IMG/VR virus record: IMGVR_UViG_3300024308_000188
Span: 62,001-126,000 of that record
DNA: 64,000 nt
Direction: 5' to 3' (one strand)
Source: a virus
The notes under the pieces are model-generated. The model was not told where the DNA came from. It was given only the letters and a program-made list of their open reading frames with translations, and searched no databases. The position numbers were made by a program, and so were the translations under genes. This document shows positions 17,885 through 28,329 of the stretch, in pieces. Position 1 is the first letter of the stretch. Every line of letters starts with the position of its first letter.

Positions 17885-20800
17885 TTACATGCGTAAATCA
17901 TCAATTTTTGCAACAAGTTGATCTTGGTTAGTGATAACGTAACCAGCTTCTTTCAACTCTTTAAGTTTGCTCATGAATTCGCGTTTACCAGCTGCGAAAT
18001 AAATGTGCATACCAGGATGAAGCTTCCAAGTTCCACCTACACCGCCACCAGGAATTGCTTTTCCTTCAAGACGTTTCGCAAATGGGTTAGTTGCTTTGTC
18101 CACAACAATACGTAAACGGTCGTGCATCGTTACCGGATACATTTTAACCATTTTAGTATTCTTGCTTTCACGCAAACGCGCACGGAAAAAATCTTGAACA
18201 TCATTCATGATTTTCTTAGCATGACGTTGGTTAAAGAGTTGTTTAGGATCGATCTTCTTGTCACTAAACATATCGTAAACAGCAACCAAACGATTATAAG
18301 TTGGGCCATCAATTTCCAACTGTCCTTTGTCTGATTTTTCTTCAATCCAATTTAAGAAAGCGTAGTACGCAGGGAACGCTTTAAAGTCTACGTATACGAA
18401 ATCTTCAAAGTTTTTGAAGCCAAACTTCAACAAGCCATCTGCATCTGCGTCATTATTTGTAACGTGCATACACAAGAAGCCGTTATAGAAAGAAGGAATT
18501 AATTTAATCTTCTTAGGTTTAATCGCTGGAGCCGCAGGTGCAACAGGACGTTTAGGTGGAACACGACCTGAAAGTGTACCAGCAGGAACTACGCTAACGG
18601 TTGGCCGTACACGCGGAACTTTTGGAACAACTTCTACACCTTGATTTACTGGGCGTTTTTTCTCAATGTTGTCTTTGCGGATATTTGCACGTTCGCGTTC
18701 GCGTGTCTGACGACGAGCATCTTCACGTTCTTGCTTGATGCGTTGTTCCTCAGCCTGTTCTCTCTGAGCGCGAATACGATCAGCTTCTGCCTGTTGTTTA
18801 GCTGCCGCACGTTCCATCTGAAGTTTTTCAGTTTTCGTTCCCCACATTTCTGTAGGTTTAAAGAACTGATCATAAACTTTTCCGGAAACTTTTGTTGCAA
18901 TATAAACCATACTGATAGGCATCAGAACAGGAGGTATATTTTCCAGCATGTTACGTTCATGATATTTAATACGAACACTATGAATCGGTCTGCGTGGATC
19001 AGAAATCATTTCTCCTGGATTATCAGGATCAGGAATTTTCCGAGTACGTTGCAAACCAACAATTGTACCAGTACCAAAACCAGTACGAACTGGACTACCT
19101 TTCAACACTGCTTCTGCATCTTCTAAAATTTCTTCGATGCGCGTTGGAATATATTCTGACAATTTAACCAAACCAAATCCTTCTGGATCAGGAATATTTT
19201 GATTCGGCATTGTTGGAATTTGTGGCATCGTTTTGAAATCTTTTGGAATAGGTGGAATATCAAGATCCAACATTTCCGCACGAGTTGTTTTACGCATTTC
19301 CGTAAATTCGCTTGCTTCGATGTTTGCTAATAAAGCTTTTGCACCAAAGTAATCGTTTACAATACGAGTTTCACCATTTTCCGTTTCTTCTAACGTACCA
19401 CGGTAATCCTCTAATTCACAGCGTTCAAACAACAAATCCAAAGACATCTTGATTGGTTTCAAGACGTATTCGTTTAAAGGTTCATAACGTCTGTTGCCTT
19501 TTTCGTTGAAGCGAATACTGTCAACAGTTTTCCACATCAAACGAGCAACTTTACCAACTTCCAATGTACCGCCAGTCATAATCCAATCGACGTAAATAAC
19601 TTCACGCGCCATATCTCCAGGTTGACCATCAGTAAATTTTGCTGCGGCCGGATCTGGACGGAAAATACGTGCTGTACTTTGTTCGTAATCACCAGGTGAC
19701 CACGGAGTATCAACACGAATAATACGACTTGCCATTTGAAGGTTGTAACCTTCTGTAATAGCTTGCTCGTTAGCTACGAAAATTTCTACATCTTTTGATT
19801 TCATGAAGTCTTGTAAGTTTTGCTTACGTTGATCTTCTGGAATCTGACCGTGGAACATACGCGCTTTGCGTTTATACTCAGGAGGTAACGAATCGAAAAT
19901 ATATTTCGTGTTACCTGTGTAGCGGCAGAAAATAAGTACCTTACCTTTAATCTCCGGTTTCCAGTTATCCAAATCTTGATCTGGTGGCGTAGAAGTTTTC
20001 GGAGTCAATCGACGTTTTATAGTCGGTAATTCGTCTGGCCCAAGTGGAATTGGACGACGCATATACAGTTGACCTTTATATTCAACTATATCGTACTCTT
20101 TCGCTTGCATTTCACGATCCCACTGAATAATACGTCCAGTTTGATCTGCGTTTGCATCATACTTAACACTTTCAAAATGTTCACGTAAGCGTTCTATTAC
20201 CATCGAAACTTTTGATGGAACAAAATCGCCTTGTCTTACACCAGCAATAGCTGCCAACTCTTTGAAGTAAGAATCACCCCAAGGATTTGTAATTAGCTGC
20301 TCAACACGTTGGAAGTATTTTTTGTCGATAGTAGGTAACATAGAAGCATTGATAACACCACTGGCATCAACAACTTTTCCACGACCACCACCGCCACCTT
20401 CTTCGTCATCATTTTCTTCCAATTCATCATCGAAAGAGTTTTCATCATCGTCATCTTCGTCGTCATCTGCTTTGCCGATGTCGCCAGAAAGAATGATAGA
20501 TTTAACTTCGTTGATAACGTGTTCGTAAGCTTCTTGGTGTAACTTGTTACCAAGTTTATTCATTGTTTCGTCTGTAGGATCGAACAAACGAATTTGAATA
20601 AATGTATCAATTGGATTAGGTAACATGAATGCCCACTCTTTACGTTTCAGAGTGATCATGCTGCAATACTTACCAAGTTTGGTACGCATTTTACCTGGAC
20701 CATCTTCAGCAGAAAGATTGATTCCAAGTTTATCCATTTCATCAGGAGTTTTAAGTGCGTAAGCATTCATTAAGGCAGCTTGGCCAATAACATCAGCAAG

Positions 20801-23800
20801 AATACCGTGAACCAAAGTACCTGTGGCTAAACGCGCATAAGCAACGCCAGTCATAGTAAATACTTCTTTGATTACAGTATGAATTGTTGAGGTCTTGCCA
20901 CTACGCATAAATGTTTTTGCTTTATGACTTTCATCAAGCAACACATAGTTAGGATTGAATTGTTTTAAGAATTCAACACCACCACTGATTTTAATTTTGC
21001 GCGTACCAAAAGTCAAATCGAATGTATTTGTTTTACTAAGGAAGTGAATACCAGCAACAATAATTGTGTTACGTGGAGCATCCTTAATAATCTTGGTCAG
21101 TAAATCCAGACCCCAAATTTTAACGATTTTGGTTGTGATTGGAATAGTATTCCAGTTACCGTTAGTAAACTTGGCAGTATCTTCACACCAGTTTGCACAC
21201 AATCCATCTGGAGCAAGTACGAGTGGAACGAAGTGATCTGCTTTGTGTTTCTCGGCCAAACATAAAATGTCTGTAATACCAATTAATGTTTTACCGCCAC
21301 CTGGACTTACGTCGAGAATTGCATACTTCGGCGCTTTTCGTAAAAACTGGTGAGCTTTTACTTGGTGAGGAAACATTTGAGGTTTTTTGCCGTTAACAGC
21401 AACAATACCTGGAGCAACAATATCTTCAACATCAACATCAGAATCTTGTTGATAGCGGTCAAACATTTCTTCAGCACGTTCAAAATAATCCAACGCTTTT
21501 GGAACATACTTTGAAAATATGTAAGCAAGCGGTAGAACATCCGTACTGATATAGTTGAACGAAGGCAAGTTTTTGTTGTTTAAATCTTTTTCGTCACGCT
21601 TAGGATATAACAGCTCTTTCTTCGGAATCAAAGTAATATGCTTACACATATTCTTGAATAAACAACCACCAAAGTAAGTATAGATGTTATTAAACTTGGC
21701 CATAGTAGTATCAGCACTACGGAAGTTTAAATGAGCAGGATGGTCAGGCAATTCAGTTTTGACATTACTAAAGCCGACTTCATCTGCAATCATGGCGTGA
21801 AGATTTGTTCCGGGAGTACCTTCGGCATCAGCCAATGCTTTCAACAGGAAAGCAAGTACAACGTAGCCTTGACCATATAAATGGTCAGCAAGCAAAGAAC
21901 TTCCATCAATTGTATCAGGAATTAAATTGCTATACAGATCGAAGTCTAACGGTGTCCCTTCCAAGGTAAAAGAAGTGTAATTCTTTTCTTTCTTGGTTTC
22001 TTCGATCAATTGAACAATGTTTGGAACCACACCTTCTTTTGCATAAAAGCTGTAGGTTTCAAATAACTTGATAAGACGCTGGTTCAAGAAAACACGCAAA
22101 TAAATTGGAGCATCTACCAACTTTTTACGTTCTTCAGGAATGTTCAAATCTGGTGCAAGTTTTCTGATTTGCAAAATACTGTTCAAGTTTGTCAGTGTAT
22201 GCAGTGCATCAGGATCATGGCGGAACTCAGAAAGAGAAGTTAAAATATGTTTCTTCTGAGATTTTTCTCCTGGTTCTTTAAAATCAAAACCAAGGAAATC
22301 TGCCATAATCAGATCGTCCGGTGGAGTACAACCGTTCAGATCTTTTGGAACTAAGTTATCGGTTTCACTTGCGTAAAGCAGAGTGTTGTAATCCCAGTTA
22401 AATGCAATCAGCGCACCGCGCATTGATTTTAACTTAGAGTTTTTATCTGCCATTAAACCGTTTGTGCCAGCGATATTTAATTTCTCAGGATTACTTGCGG
22501 TAACAGATGCACCAGCAGGACTACCAGCAGGTAAACCTAATTCGTAAGAAAGTGACAGCATTTCTTCATATGCTTGCTCATAAGCAAGTGCATTATCATT
22601 TGAAGAATCGGCAGGACTTGGAATGTAACCGAAACGTCCATCAGGCATAATCACAAGACCATCATCATCTGATTTACTTTCAGAAACATGATAGCCAAAT
22701 TTCTCACGATAACCAGCAAGTTCTTGAATACGACTTGGTGGAATAACATACTGTGCAGTACGACGAGGATCGTAGTTAATGCCTTTAGCATGTTTTGGTT
22801 TTAAGAAAGCACCAGCCCACTGAGTAACCCAAGAGCTTAAACAATAAAGTGCTTTATCGCCAGTTTCGCTCTGACACATAAAGTTTACGATAGCGCGTTC
22901 AAAACTTAATGAAATAGATCCACCAACGCGAGGAGTAAATACAACTGTTGGTGTAATTAAAGTTTCGTTTTTCGGACGAGGAACTTCAATAGATTCTGTT
23001 CCAGAAATTTGTGCGCGAGTTTGACTTGAATTCCAAGAAGCCCAAGGCTGCATTAACTCTGGCTCTTGTTCGATAATAACCAGTACGTTCAGGAAACTCT
23101 TATACAAAGTAACTGAACCATCTAAGTTATTAAAGAAGTTTAGTGGAAAGCCAATCAGTTTACTTAATTCGTTGTTCCAACTTTTAAAATTGTAATCAAC
23201 TGGAAATTGACAAAGACGACGTTGGTGCGCGTTATCTAAAGTCAACACACCTTTATCACTACGCATAGAAACCAGTTCACAGATTTTCTGTGCAGCCGCC
23301 ATAATGCGTTGGGCAATTGGTGTTGAATAGTTTGTTTGCATCATACCTAAATGACGCGCATCATTCGGACGAGTCGGTAAAGCAGGGAATGGTTTGATGT
23401 GAAGTTTTAAACCGCCACGACCATATTGTCCACTAAACAGAATATCGTAACCGCCTTTATAACGTGAGGAAGGTTTGATAATAGTGTTTGCGGTTGGACG
23501 ATCTTCAAAAGGCATATCTTTTGGAAAGCGACTATCTTCAGCATCTTCGCTCTGTGTATCGCGCTGTGTACTCAAAGCAATTAACAAATGGCGAACCATA
23601 TCTTCGCTTGGTTCATCGTTCATTTGAATAATATTAGATGCCAATGCTTGAAGCTCAGCAGTTACTTGGCTGTCAGGCATATCGTCTAAAATATTTGCTT
23701 GCTCTAAAGCTTTACGACAGAAAGCAAAGAAATTGTTAAGGCCCATGCTGACAGAAAGTGTTTTACTTGCAGCCTCACGGAAACCGTCCATTTTGAAACC

Positions 23801-23953
23801 AGCTTCAGTAGGTCTGTTATTAACAGTGTAAAATGCTTCTGTATACAGCTTTTTTAATTTCGGATCTAACTCAACAGGAGCAACAGCTTTAGTCAACAAC
23901 TCTTCCGCTGTAGCACTCGTCGAAGTAAATTCTCCGTCGATTGTAATTGCCAT
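17885..23953 (-). CDS. Giant SNF2-type (SF2) helicase, 2022 residues
   Basis: The N-terminal ~860 residues are of unknown type. A SNF2-like motor follows: FPHQVKAHQFL, Walker A VSPGGGKT (~residue 885), LLDESHKAK (DESH, ~1006), MTGVAYARLATGTLVHG (motif III), VLIFCRYTGNTKYI (motif IV), and ANEQAITEGYNLQMASRII...QSTARIFRPDP (motifs V-VI, ~1430). Between the lobes is an Asp/Glu-rich stretch followed by Gly5 (~1170). A long Glu/Arg/Gln coiled coil lies at ~1700-1770 and a separate globular C-terminal domain at ~1830-2022. This is very long for a phage helicase. It may be a DNA translocase, possibly packaged in the virion and acting on entry (inference). Its neighbours are unknown proteins and a peptidoglycan-binding protein. 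Confidence 0.8.
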   Translation of the reverse strand: MAITIDGEFTSTSATAEELLTKAVAPVELDPKLKKLYTEAFYTVNNRPTEAGFKMDGFREAASKTLSVSMGLNNFFAFCRKALEQANILDDMPDSQVTAELQALASNIIQMNDEPSEDMVRHLLIALSTQRDTQSEDAEDSRFPKDMPFEDRPTANTIIKPSSRYKGGYDILFSGQYGRGGLKLHIKPFPALPTRPNDARHLGMMQTNYSTPIAQRIMAAAQKICELVSMRSDKGVLTLDNAHQRRLCQFPVDYNFKSWNNELSKLIGFPLNFFNNLDGSVTLYKSFLNVLVIIEQEPELMQPWASWNSSQTRAQISGTESIEVPRPKNETLITPTVVFTPRVGGSISLSFERAIVNFMCQSETGDKALYCLSSWVTQWAGAFLKPKHAKGINYDPRRTAQYVIPPSRIQELAGYREKFGYHVSESKSDDDGLVIMPDGRFGYIPSPADSSNDNALAYEQAYEEMLSLSYELGLPAGSPAGASVTASNPEKLNIAGTNGLMADKNSKLKSMRGALIAFNWDYNTLLYASETDNLVPKDLNGCTPPDDLIMADFLGFDFKEPGEKSQKKHILTSLSEFRHDPDALHTLTNLNSILQIRKLAPDLNIPEERKKLVDAPIYLRVFLNQRLIKLFETYSFYAKEGVVPNIVQLIEETKKEKNYTSFTLEGTPLDFDLYSNLIPDTIDGSSLLADHLYGQGYVVLAFLLKALADAEGTPGTNLHAMIADEVGFSNVKTELPDHPAHLNFRSADTTMAKFNNIYTYFGGCLFKNMCKHITLIPKKELLYPKRDEKDLNNKNLPSFNYISTDVLPLAYIFSKYVPKALDYFERAEEMFDRYQQDSDVDVEDIVAPGIVAVNGKKPQMFPHQVKAHQFLRKAPKYAILDVSPGGGKTLIGITDILCLAEKHKADHFVPLVLAPDGLCANWCEDTAKFTNGNWNTIPITTKIVKIWGLDLLTKIIKDAPRNTIIVAGIHFLSKTNTFDLTFGTRKIKISGGVEFLKQFNPNYVLLDESHKAKTFMRSGKTSTIHTVIKEVFTMTGVAYARLATGTLVHGILADVIGQAALMNAYALKTPDEMDKLGINLSAEDGPGKMRTKLGKYCSMITLKRKEWAFMLPNPIDTFIQIRLFDPTDETMNKLGNKLHQEAYEHVINEVKSIILSGDIGKADDDEDDDDENSFDDELEENDDEEGGGGGRGKVVDASGVINASMLPTIDKKYFQRVEQLITNPWGDSYFKELAAIAGVRQGDFVPSKVSMVIERLREHFESVKYDANADQTGRIIQWDREMQAKEYDIVEYKGQLYMRRPIPLGPDELPTIKRRLTPKTSTPPDQDLDNWKPEIKGKVLIFCRYTGNTKYIFDSLPPEYKRKARMFHGQIPEDQRKQNLQDFMKSKDVEIFVANEQAITEGYNLQMASRIIRVDTPWSPGDYEQSTARIFRPDPAAAKFTDGQPGDMAREVIYVDWIMTGGTLEVGKVARLMWKTVDSIRFNEKGNRRYEPLNEYVLKPIKMSLDLLFERCELEDYRGTLEETENGETRIVNDYFGAKALLANIEASEFTEMRKTTRAEMLDLDIPPIPKDFKTMPQIPTMPNQNIPDPEGFGLVKLSEYIPTRIEEILEDAEAVLKGSPVRTGFGTGTIVGLQRTRKIPDPDNPGEMISDPRRPIHSVRIKYHERNMLENIPPVLMPISMVYIATKVSGKVYDQFFKPTEMWGTKTEKLQMERAAAKQQAEADRIRAQREQAEEQRIKQEREDARRQTRERERANIRKDNIEKKRPVNQGVEVVPKVPRVRPTVSVVPAGTLSGRVPPKRPVAPAAPAIKPKKIKLIPSFYNGFLCMHVTNNDADADGLLKFGFKNFEDFVYVDFKAFPAYYAFLNWIEEKSDKGQLEIDGPTYNRLVAVYDMFSDKKIDPKQLFNQRHAKKIMNDVQDFFRARLRESKNTKMVKMYPVTMHDRLRIVVDKATNPFAKRLEGKAIPGGGVGGTWKLHPGMHIYFAAGKREFMSKLKELKEAGYVITNQDQLVAKIDDLRM

Positions 23954-23968
23954 TTGTTTTTCCTTACA

Positions 23969-24397
23969 CTAAATAAATAAATTCCAAAGAGGATTAGCTG
24001 CAATTTTTTCTTGTGAACAGCGTTGAATCAAAGCTGTAGCATAAAGTTTGGCATCCAAAGAACTTAAAGTGTCCCAAGTTGCCTTGTTATTGTAAATCAA
24101 AAACATATTCTCTGAAGTAAGATTGTCTATCTCTGCCTGAATATGCTCTCGACGTTGAGCAAGTTTGTCATCCTCTTCAGGAGTTTCAAGAACATCACCG
24201 CCCTGAAGATCTTCTGGAAGTTCCTCAGTTTGCGTATAGAAGGCAAGACGTTCTTCAAGCAAAGCAACTTGTCTGCGTAATTCCGCTATAGTTTGCTTGT
24301 CATCATTTGATTCATCTTCTGAAGATCTTGAAAAAATTGCTTTGGGGTAATCTCTTGCCACCAAAGGAAGAACAATGGAAGTGCTTTTCATATTCAA
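23969..24397 (-). CDS. Hypothetical coiled-coil protein
   Basis: 142 residues. Residues ~35-100 are a predicted coiled coil (IAELRRQVALLEERLAFY and QRREHIQAEIDNLTSENMFL). No catalytic motif. It overlaps the next upstream gene by 4 bases and precedes the giant helicase by 15 bases. Confidence 0.6.
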   Translation of the reverse strand: MNMKSTSIVLPLVARDYPKAIFSRSSEDESNDDKQTIAELRRQVALLEERLAFYTQTEELPEDLQGGDVLETPEEDDKLAQRREHIQAEIDNLTSENMFLIYNNKATWDTLSSLDAKLYATALIQRCSQEKIAANPLWNLFI

Positions 24398-25137
24398 TAT
24401 CCCGCGTTAAATGAATTGAGTGATCTTATTAGTAAATTATGGAAAGATTGCTTTGTATATTTTCCCATAGGTAAAACGTAAGGAAAGTCAAAAGATATTT
24501 TTAAACAAAGAATATCTTTGTTCAATCTTTTCAAATGCACCTTAATTCCACTAACATCACCAACAAAAAACCAGCTGTAAATATTTTGCTTTTTAATCGA
24601 ATCTAAAGTGAAGTCTCGGTCAACACTTAAAGGTTTTGGAAAATCTCTGTAAAGAAATCCCTTAAGTGAATGCAAAGCCGCATCCATATTACCTTTTGGA
24701 ATTATCAGATTCTGATAGATGCTTACGTTTGGTAAGGCAGAAGCATGTAGAAAAGAATTGTAATTCAATCCAACATCTATAGATCTAGTGCCTTGGCGAA
24801 AGACTAATAAGTTTTTTCGGCGAAACAATTCATTCAATTTAATATTTACAGTTTTCAACAAAGTTGTTATAAGATTCAAACTAAATTGACTTGCTTCGTA
24901 TTTTTTACCACCAACAAAAGCATTAGTGGTAATATTGTTCAGATAGTTTATGAAAAGAATACTAACTAGAATATCAGCATTGGTTTCATACAAAGTTCTT
25001 ACATCTTTTATGGTTTGAGTATCATTAAATTTTTCCCAAAGAGCGTCACCTTCATGCTGTTTAACCATAGAAGGGTAGGAATCTGATTTGTGCCCTATAC
25101 GCAAACCATGTTTTTTGAGTGTAGAGGCAAAACTCAT
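24394..25137 (-). CDS. Hypothetical protein
   Basis: 247 residues, basic and hydrophobic-strand rich, no recognised motif. It lies 3 bases after the HNH nuclease gene, so it is in the same operon. Function unknown. Confidence 0.6.
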   Translation of the reverse strand: MSFASTLKKHGLRIGHKSDSYPSMVKQHEGDALWEKFNDTQTIKDVRTLYETNADILVSILFINYLNNITTNAFVGGKKYEASQFSLNLITTLLKTVNIKLNELFRRKNLLVFRQGTRSIDVGLNYNSFLHASALPNVSIYQNLIIPKGNMDAALHSLKGFLYRDFPKPLSVDRDFTLDSIKKQNIYSWFFVGDVSGIKVHLKRLNKDILCLKISFDFPYVLPMGKYTKQSFHNLLIRSLNSFNAGY

Positions 25138-25140
25138 TGG

Positions 25141-25506
25141 TTAACCTCCAAATAGACGTTTGTTCTTTCTTGTTTGTAAAGCTTTCAACAGATGTTTACC
25201 TGCCTCATTTGCCTTACCTCGTTTTTTAGAATGACAGGTAGCGCATAAAGTTTCAAGATTTGAAAGAATATTCAAACCTCCTCTTGCAACAGGAACAATG
25301 TGATCAACAGTCAGTTGAACAGCACTAGGATTATTAGGATTATCCTCAGCACCACAACAAACACAAGTATAATCATCACGTTCTTTTACAATAGCTTTTA
25401 CTCTTTCCCATTCAGGGCCAGATCTTAAATCGGATTTTGGTTTAAGTGGGCCGGAAAGTCTATTGCCGGATTTTTTAAATCCTCGGTTTCTCTGAGCAAT
25501 TCCCAT
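25141..25506 (-). CDS. HNH endonuclease
   Basis: 121 residues with the complete ββα-metal HNH motif: C48-x2-C51 ... D68-H69-I-V-P ... N83 ... C88-x2-C91, and the N-terminal 'EWERVKAIVKERDDYTC' typical of HNH proteins near phage terminases and of free-standing homing types. The two CxxC pairs bind structural zinc; H69 is the probable general base. It could be a homing endonuclease, or a nicking accessory to packaging; no terminase is adjacent in the window, so the first is as likely as the second. Confidence 0.8.
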   Translation of the reverse strand: MGIAQRNRGFKKSGNRLSGPLKPKSDLRSGPEWERVKAIVKERDDYTCVCCGAEDNPNNPSAVQLTVDHIVPVARGGLNILSNLETLCATCHSKKRGKANEAGKHLLKALQTRKNKRLFGG

Positions 25507-25512
25507 ATGCGT

Positions 25513-26253
25513 TTAACCTGTCAGTATACGTTTTGTATTTTCTATGGAGGCTAAATAGCTTTCTTTCATTTTAACAGCTGAAGCTTTTGCCTGAGTTTTA
25601 CAATACTTAATGACTTCATCTTGCAAATCAGTTGGGATGTTTTTTCGTACATAAGAATTAAGATGATTTACAAAATCCAAAATTGATTGAGAAGTAGTCA
25701 TAGCGAACGGGTTCAAAACATCTTGAACAAGAGCATCAATGTATTCGCCAACATTTTGTAAACTTTTCATATCCGCAATAACATCGCGCATCTGATCATA
25801 AACTTTCATAAGAGCATAAATGTCTCGACTATCCTTGCTCTTGAAATACTTTTTTTCAGCCATGTCTGAGATAGTGATCAACTGTTTGAACATTGTTTCG
25901 TATTGATTAACGTATCTACGATTATCATCGAATACGTTGTCGCCCATTTGCTCAATAAGTCCGTTAGCCTCAGCAACCAAAGCCGCTTTATGTTTTTGAA
26001 GATCTTGCAAAGACTTTGAAGATTTGCCAGTCAATTTAGATGGAAGATCTTTTTTATCTTTAACCAAAGATTTAGTTTTTAACTTAGGCTTCGGAACTTC
26101 TTTGGTTTTTAACTTTGGTTTACCTTGTGTAGTAACTTTAGGTTTGGTTTTAGTAGGCTTTTCCTGTTTAACAACTACCTTAGCTTTTTTCTTTTCCGAA
26201 GTGGCTTTTCGTTTGGTAGTCATTTCTGACAATTCTATTTTCTTACCTGCCAT
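25513..26253 (-). CDS. Lys/Pro-rich tail plus helical domain, hypothetical
   Basis: 246 residues. The first ~80 are almost all Lys, Pro, Thr, Val with repeats of K-x-K-P-K (KPTKTKPKVTTQGKPKLKTK), resembling histone H1-type tails. The rest is helical with a C-terminal domain rich in charged residues. DNA condensation or packaging is a reasonable inference for the tail. A terminator lies just upstream, so it starts a new transcript or depends on read-through. Confidence 0.6.
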   Translation of the reverse strand: MAGKKIELSEMTTKRKATSEKKKAKVVVKQEKPTKTKPKVTTQGKPKLKTKEVPKPKLKTKSLVKDKKDLPSKLTGKSSKSLQDLQKHKAALVAEANGLIEQMGDNVFDDNRRYVNQYETMFKQLITISDMAEKKYFKSKDSRDIYALMKVYDQMRDVIADMKSLQNVGEYIDALVQDVLNPFAMTTSQSILDFVNHLNSYVRKNIPTDLQDEVIKYCKTQAKASAVKMKESYLASIENTKRILTG

Positions 26254-26267
26254 CTTTTTCCCCTAGA

Positions 26268-26300
26268 AACAAATAGTGGGGCTATTAAAGCCCCACTTGT
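26268..26300 (-). terminator. Rho-independent terminator
   Basis: Minus strand: AGTGGGGCT, loop TTAAT, AGCCCCACT, then ATTTGTTT. It follows the gene at 26318-27130. Confidence 0.8.
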
Positions 26301-26317
26301 TTTGTCTTATCTTGAGA

Positions 26318-27130
26318 TTATGCCCAAGCATGGCCGCGAATGATAGCTTCGTATTTATCCCAGTAAGTACGGTTGAAGCCGTAAACTTTTTGGTAGAAAC
26401 TTACTAACTTATCTACTGTATTTTCTGAACCAGCTTCAACAGTTAAGTGTTCTGGAACAGTTAATTTCAGACCACTTAAATCTGGAGCAGCACTTAAACT
26501 TGAATATGTCATTACCTGATCTGGATCGATAATGTCCAACTCTTCTTCTTTCGGAGCAAGAACTGCCAAAGCATCAGCACCATCAGCGCTCACGCTGGCT
26601 AAAACAACACCAGCACGTAACTCGCCTTTTTGTAAGTAAAGTGCGAAGTCACCGCTTTGAACATTGTCTTTTGCATTGTCAGCAGAAGCAACAGCAGAGA
26701 AATAAGCATTATCAGAACCAGGAACCGGTGAACTACATAAACTTGCCATAAGTTCATTGATTTCAGTAGCGTTGTCAACATTGTTGGCACGTACTAAATA
26801 TTTACCATCGGCATTTGTAGTCAGTGACCACATATTGTCGTTTTCATCTTCGTAAATAGATTTACTCAGACTGCGGAAACCAGCCATACCTTCTTGATAG
26901 CGAATGATGTCTTTTGTCGGAATAGCTGCACCACGTACTAAAGTGCGGTAAGGGCTTTTTTCAATAACTTGAAAACTTCCAGCAACAGCCATCATGTTGC
27001 TTTTAGTTAATTGTTGAAAACCGTTGTGAAAATCAGAAGCAGACACAACTTGATTTAAGCCGTGAGATACGTCAGCGATGATCATTGCGCCGCCAGCTAA
27101 AGCTTTAAAACTTGTGATCTTTACTTGCAT
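26318..27130 (-). CDS. Hypothetical, probably virion protein
   Basis: 270 residues, Ala/Ser/Val-rich with few cysteines, ending in an aromatic helix (DKYEAIIRGHAWA). Codon use and its own strong terminator suggest high expression, as for structural proteins. It resembles no named family. The start at 27130 has a GGAG box. Confidence 0.6.
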   Translation of the reverse strand: MQVKITSFKALAGGAMIIADVSHGLNQVVSASDFHNGFQQLTKSNMMAVAGSFQVIEKSPYRTLVRGAAIPTKDIIRYQEGMAGFRSLSKSIYEDENDNMWSLTTNADGKYLVRANNVDNATEINELMASLCSSPVPGSDNAYFSAVASADNAKDNVQSGDFALYLQKGELRAGVVLASVSADGADALAVLAPKEEELDIIDPDQVMTYSSLSAAPDLSGLKLTVPEHLTVEAGSENTVDKLVSFYQKVYGFNRTYWDKYEAIIRGHAWA

Positions 27131-27165
27131 GGTTATTCTCCATAGTACATTTATTTTGAAATCAA

Positions 27166-28326
27166 TTAACGCTTTATCGAAGAACGCATCCAGAATCCCG
27201 GACCTCTTCTCAGTTTTGTGGTAGCACTATTAATAACGCTTGTTCTTCCTAAGCTACGCGCTATAGCACTTGCTAAGTTAGATGATCCGATAGATCCATC
27301 GTTATCAGTTATACTAGCCTTGCCTAACAATTTCTTGTAAGGCTTTACTTCGTTTTCAATCTGAGATTCAAGTCTGCCTATAGCAGCCTCTAAGCTCGGA
27401 GTTCTGTCTACATTAAGATTAACAGTTTGTCCACTGAAATCAAAAGCACTTGCACCTTCAGCTAAAGTTTGAGCTTTCAAACATTCCAACGAAGAACACA
27501 CAATCCACAAATGCAATAAAATACCTTGCATGTTTGTTCCGCGTATAGATGTCACTAAAGGCGGGTAACTATTAAACATTTGAAGTCCACGATACAGATA
27601 GTTAACGTAATCTGCCGTAGTATATTCAAGTTCCGGTATAATGTTTTCAAGCTTTGCTTTATCAATAGCTTTTTGCATCATACCAACAGCTACCATTATT
27701 TGGTTTGTAATGACCCACAAATTTGACTGGTGCATGTTTGGAACCATTCTGGCATCAGTGTGATTAACAACAACGCTTATAGGTTCCAGTCTTAGCAAAC
27801 TAACGTCCATATCAAAAGGAACCTCGAATACAGCACGAGTTTTTGTTATGGTACGTGTCACATTTGGATCAGTCATCAAATCAAGATCTTCAAGAACAGA
27901 TTCATTATTTATAGAAATATCCATCAATACAGAATCTGTTTGTTTCACAGGAGCTTCAAGTACAAAAGTAAATTTGCTTCCAGATGCTCTGTGTAAACAA
28001 ACAATATCACCGTAACGCTTATTAGTGGCAGGTTCTACAGTTACTTTGAGTTCATAACTGACACGGTTGCAACCGTCATCAGTCATTTCCCATAAAACAC
28101 GCAAATCAACTTCATCAGTTAAATTCATGTTAGGGAAAACAAAATCAACTTGCCATTCACCAACAACTGTTGTGGGGGTAGCTTCTCTGCGATCAATGAT
28201 ACTGTTATCAAGATCAAAAAGTGTTACAGTTGGGCCTCCGGTTCCCTCATACGGATATATGGGAGTTCCGTCAGGCTCCAACATTTTTTGTGTTAAATTT
28301 TGCTGACTTCCCTCAACTACACGCAT
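27166..28326 (-). CDS. Hypothetical, probably virion/neck protein
   Basis: 386 residues. Residues 1-190 look beta-rich (Ig-like: PTVTLFDLDNSIIDRREA, WQVDFVFPNMNL). Residues ~200-330 are helical, and the C-terminus is basic (TKLRRGPGFWMRSSIKR). No recognised motif. It is separated by 3 bases from the upstream gene. A structural assignment is from composition and neighbours only. Confidence 0.6.
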   Translation of the reverse strand: MRVVEGSQQNLTQKMLEPDGTPIYPYEGTGGPTVTLFDLDNSIIDRREATPTTVVGEWQVDFVFPNMNLTDEVDLRVLWEMTDDGCNRVSYELKVTVEPATNKRYGDIVCLHRASGSKFTFVLEAPVKQTDSVLMDISINNESVLEDLDLMTDPNVTRTITKTRAVFEVPFDMDVSLLRLEPISVVVNHTDARMVPNMHQSNLWVITNQIMVAVGMMQKAIDKAKLENIIPELEYTTADYVNYLYRGLQMFNSYPPLVTSIRGTNMQGILLHLWIVCSSLECLKAQTLAEGASAFDFSGQTVNLNVDRTPSLEAAIGRLESQIENEVKPYKKLLGKASITDNDGSIGSSNLASAIARSLGRTSVINSATTKLRRGPGFWMRSSIKR

Positions 28327-28329
28327 TTC

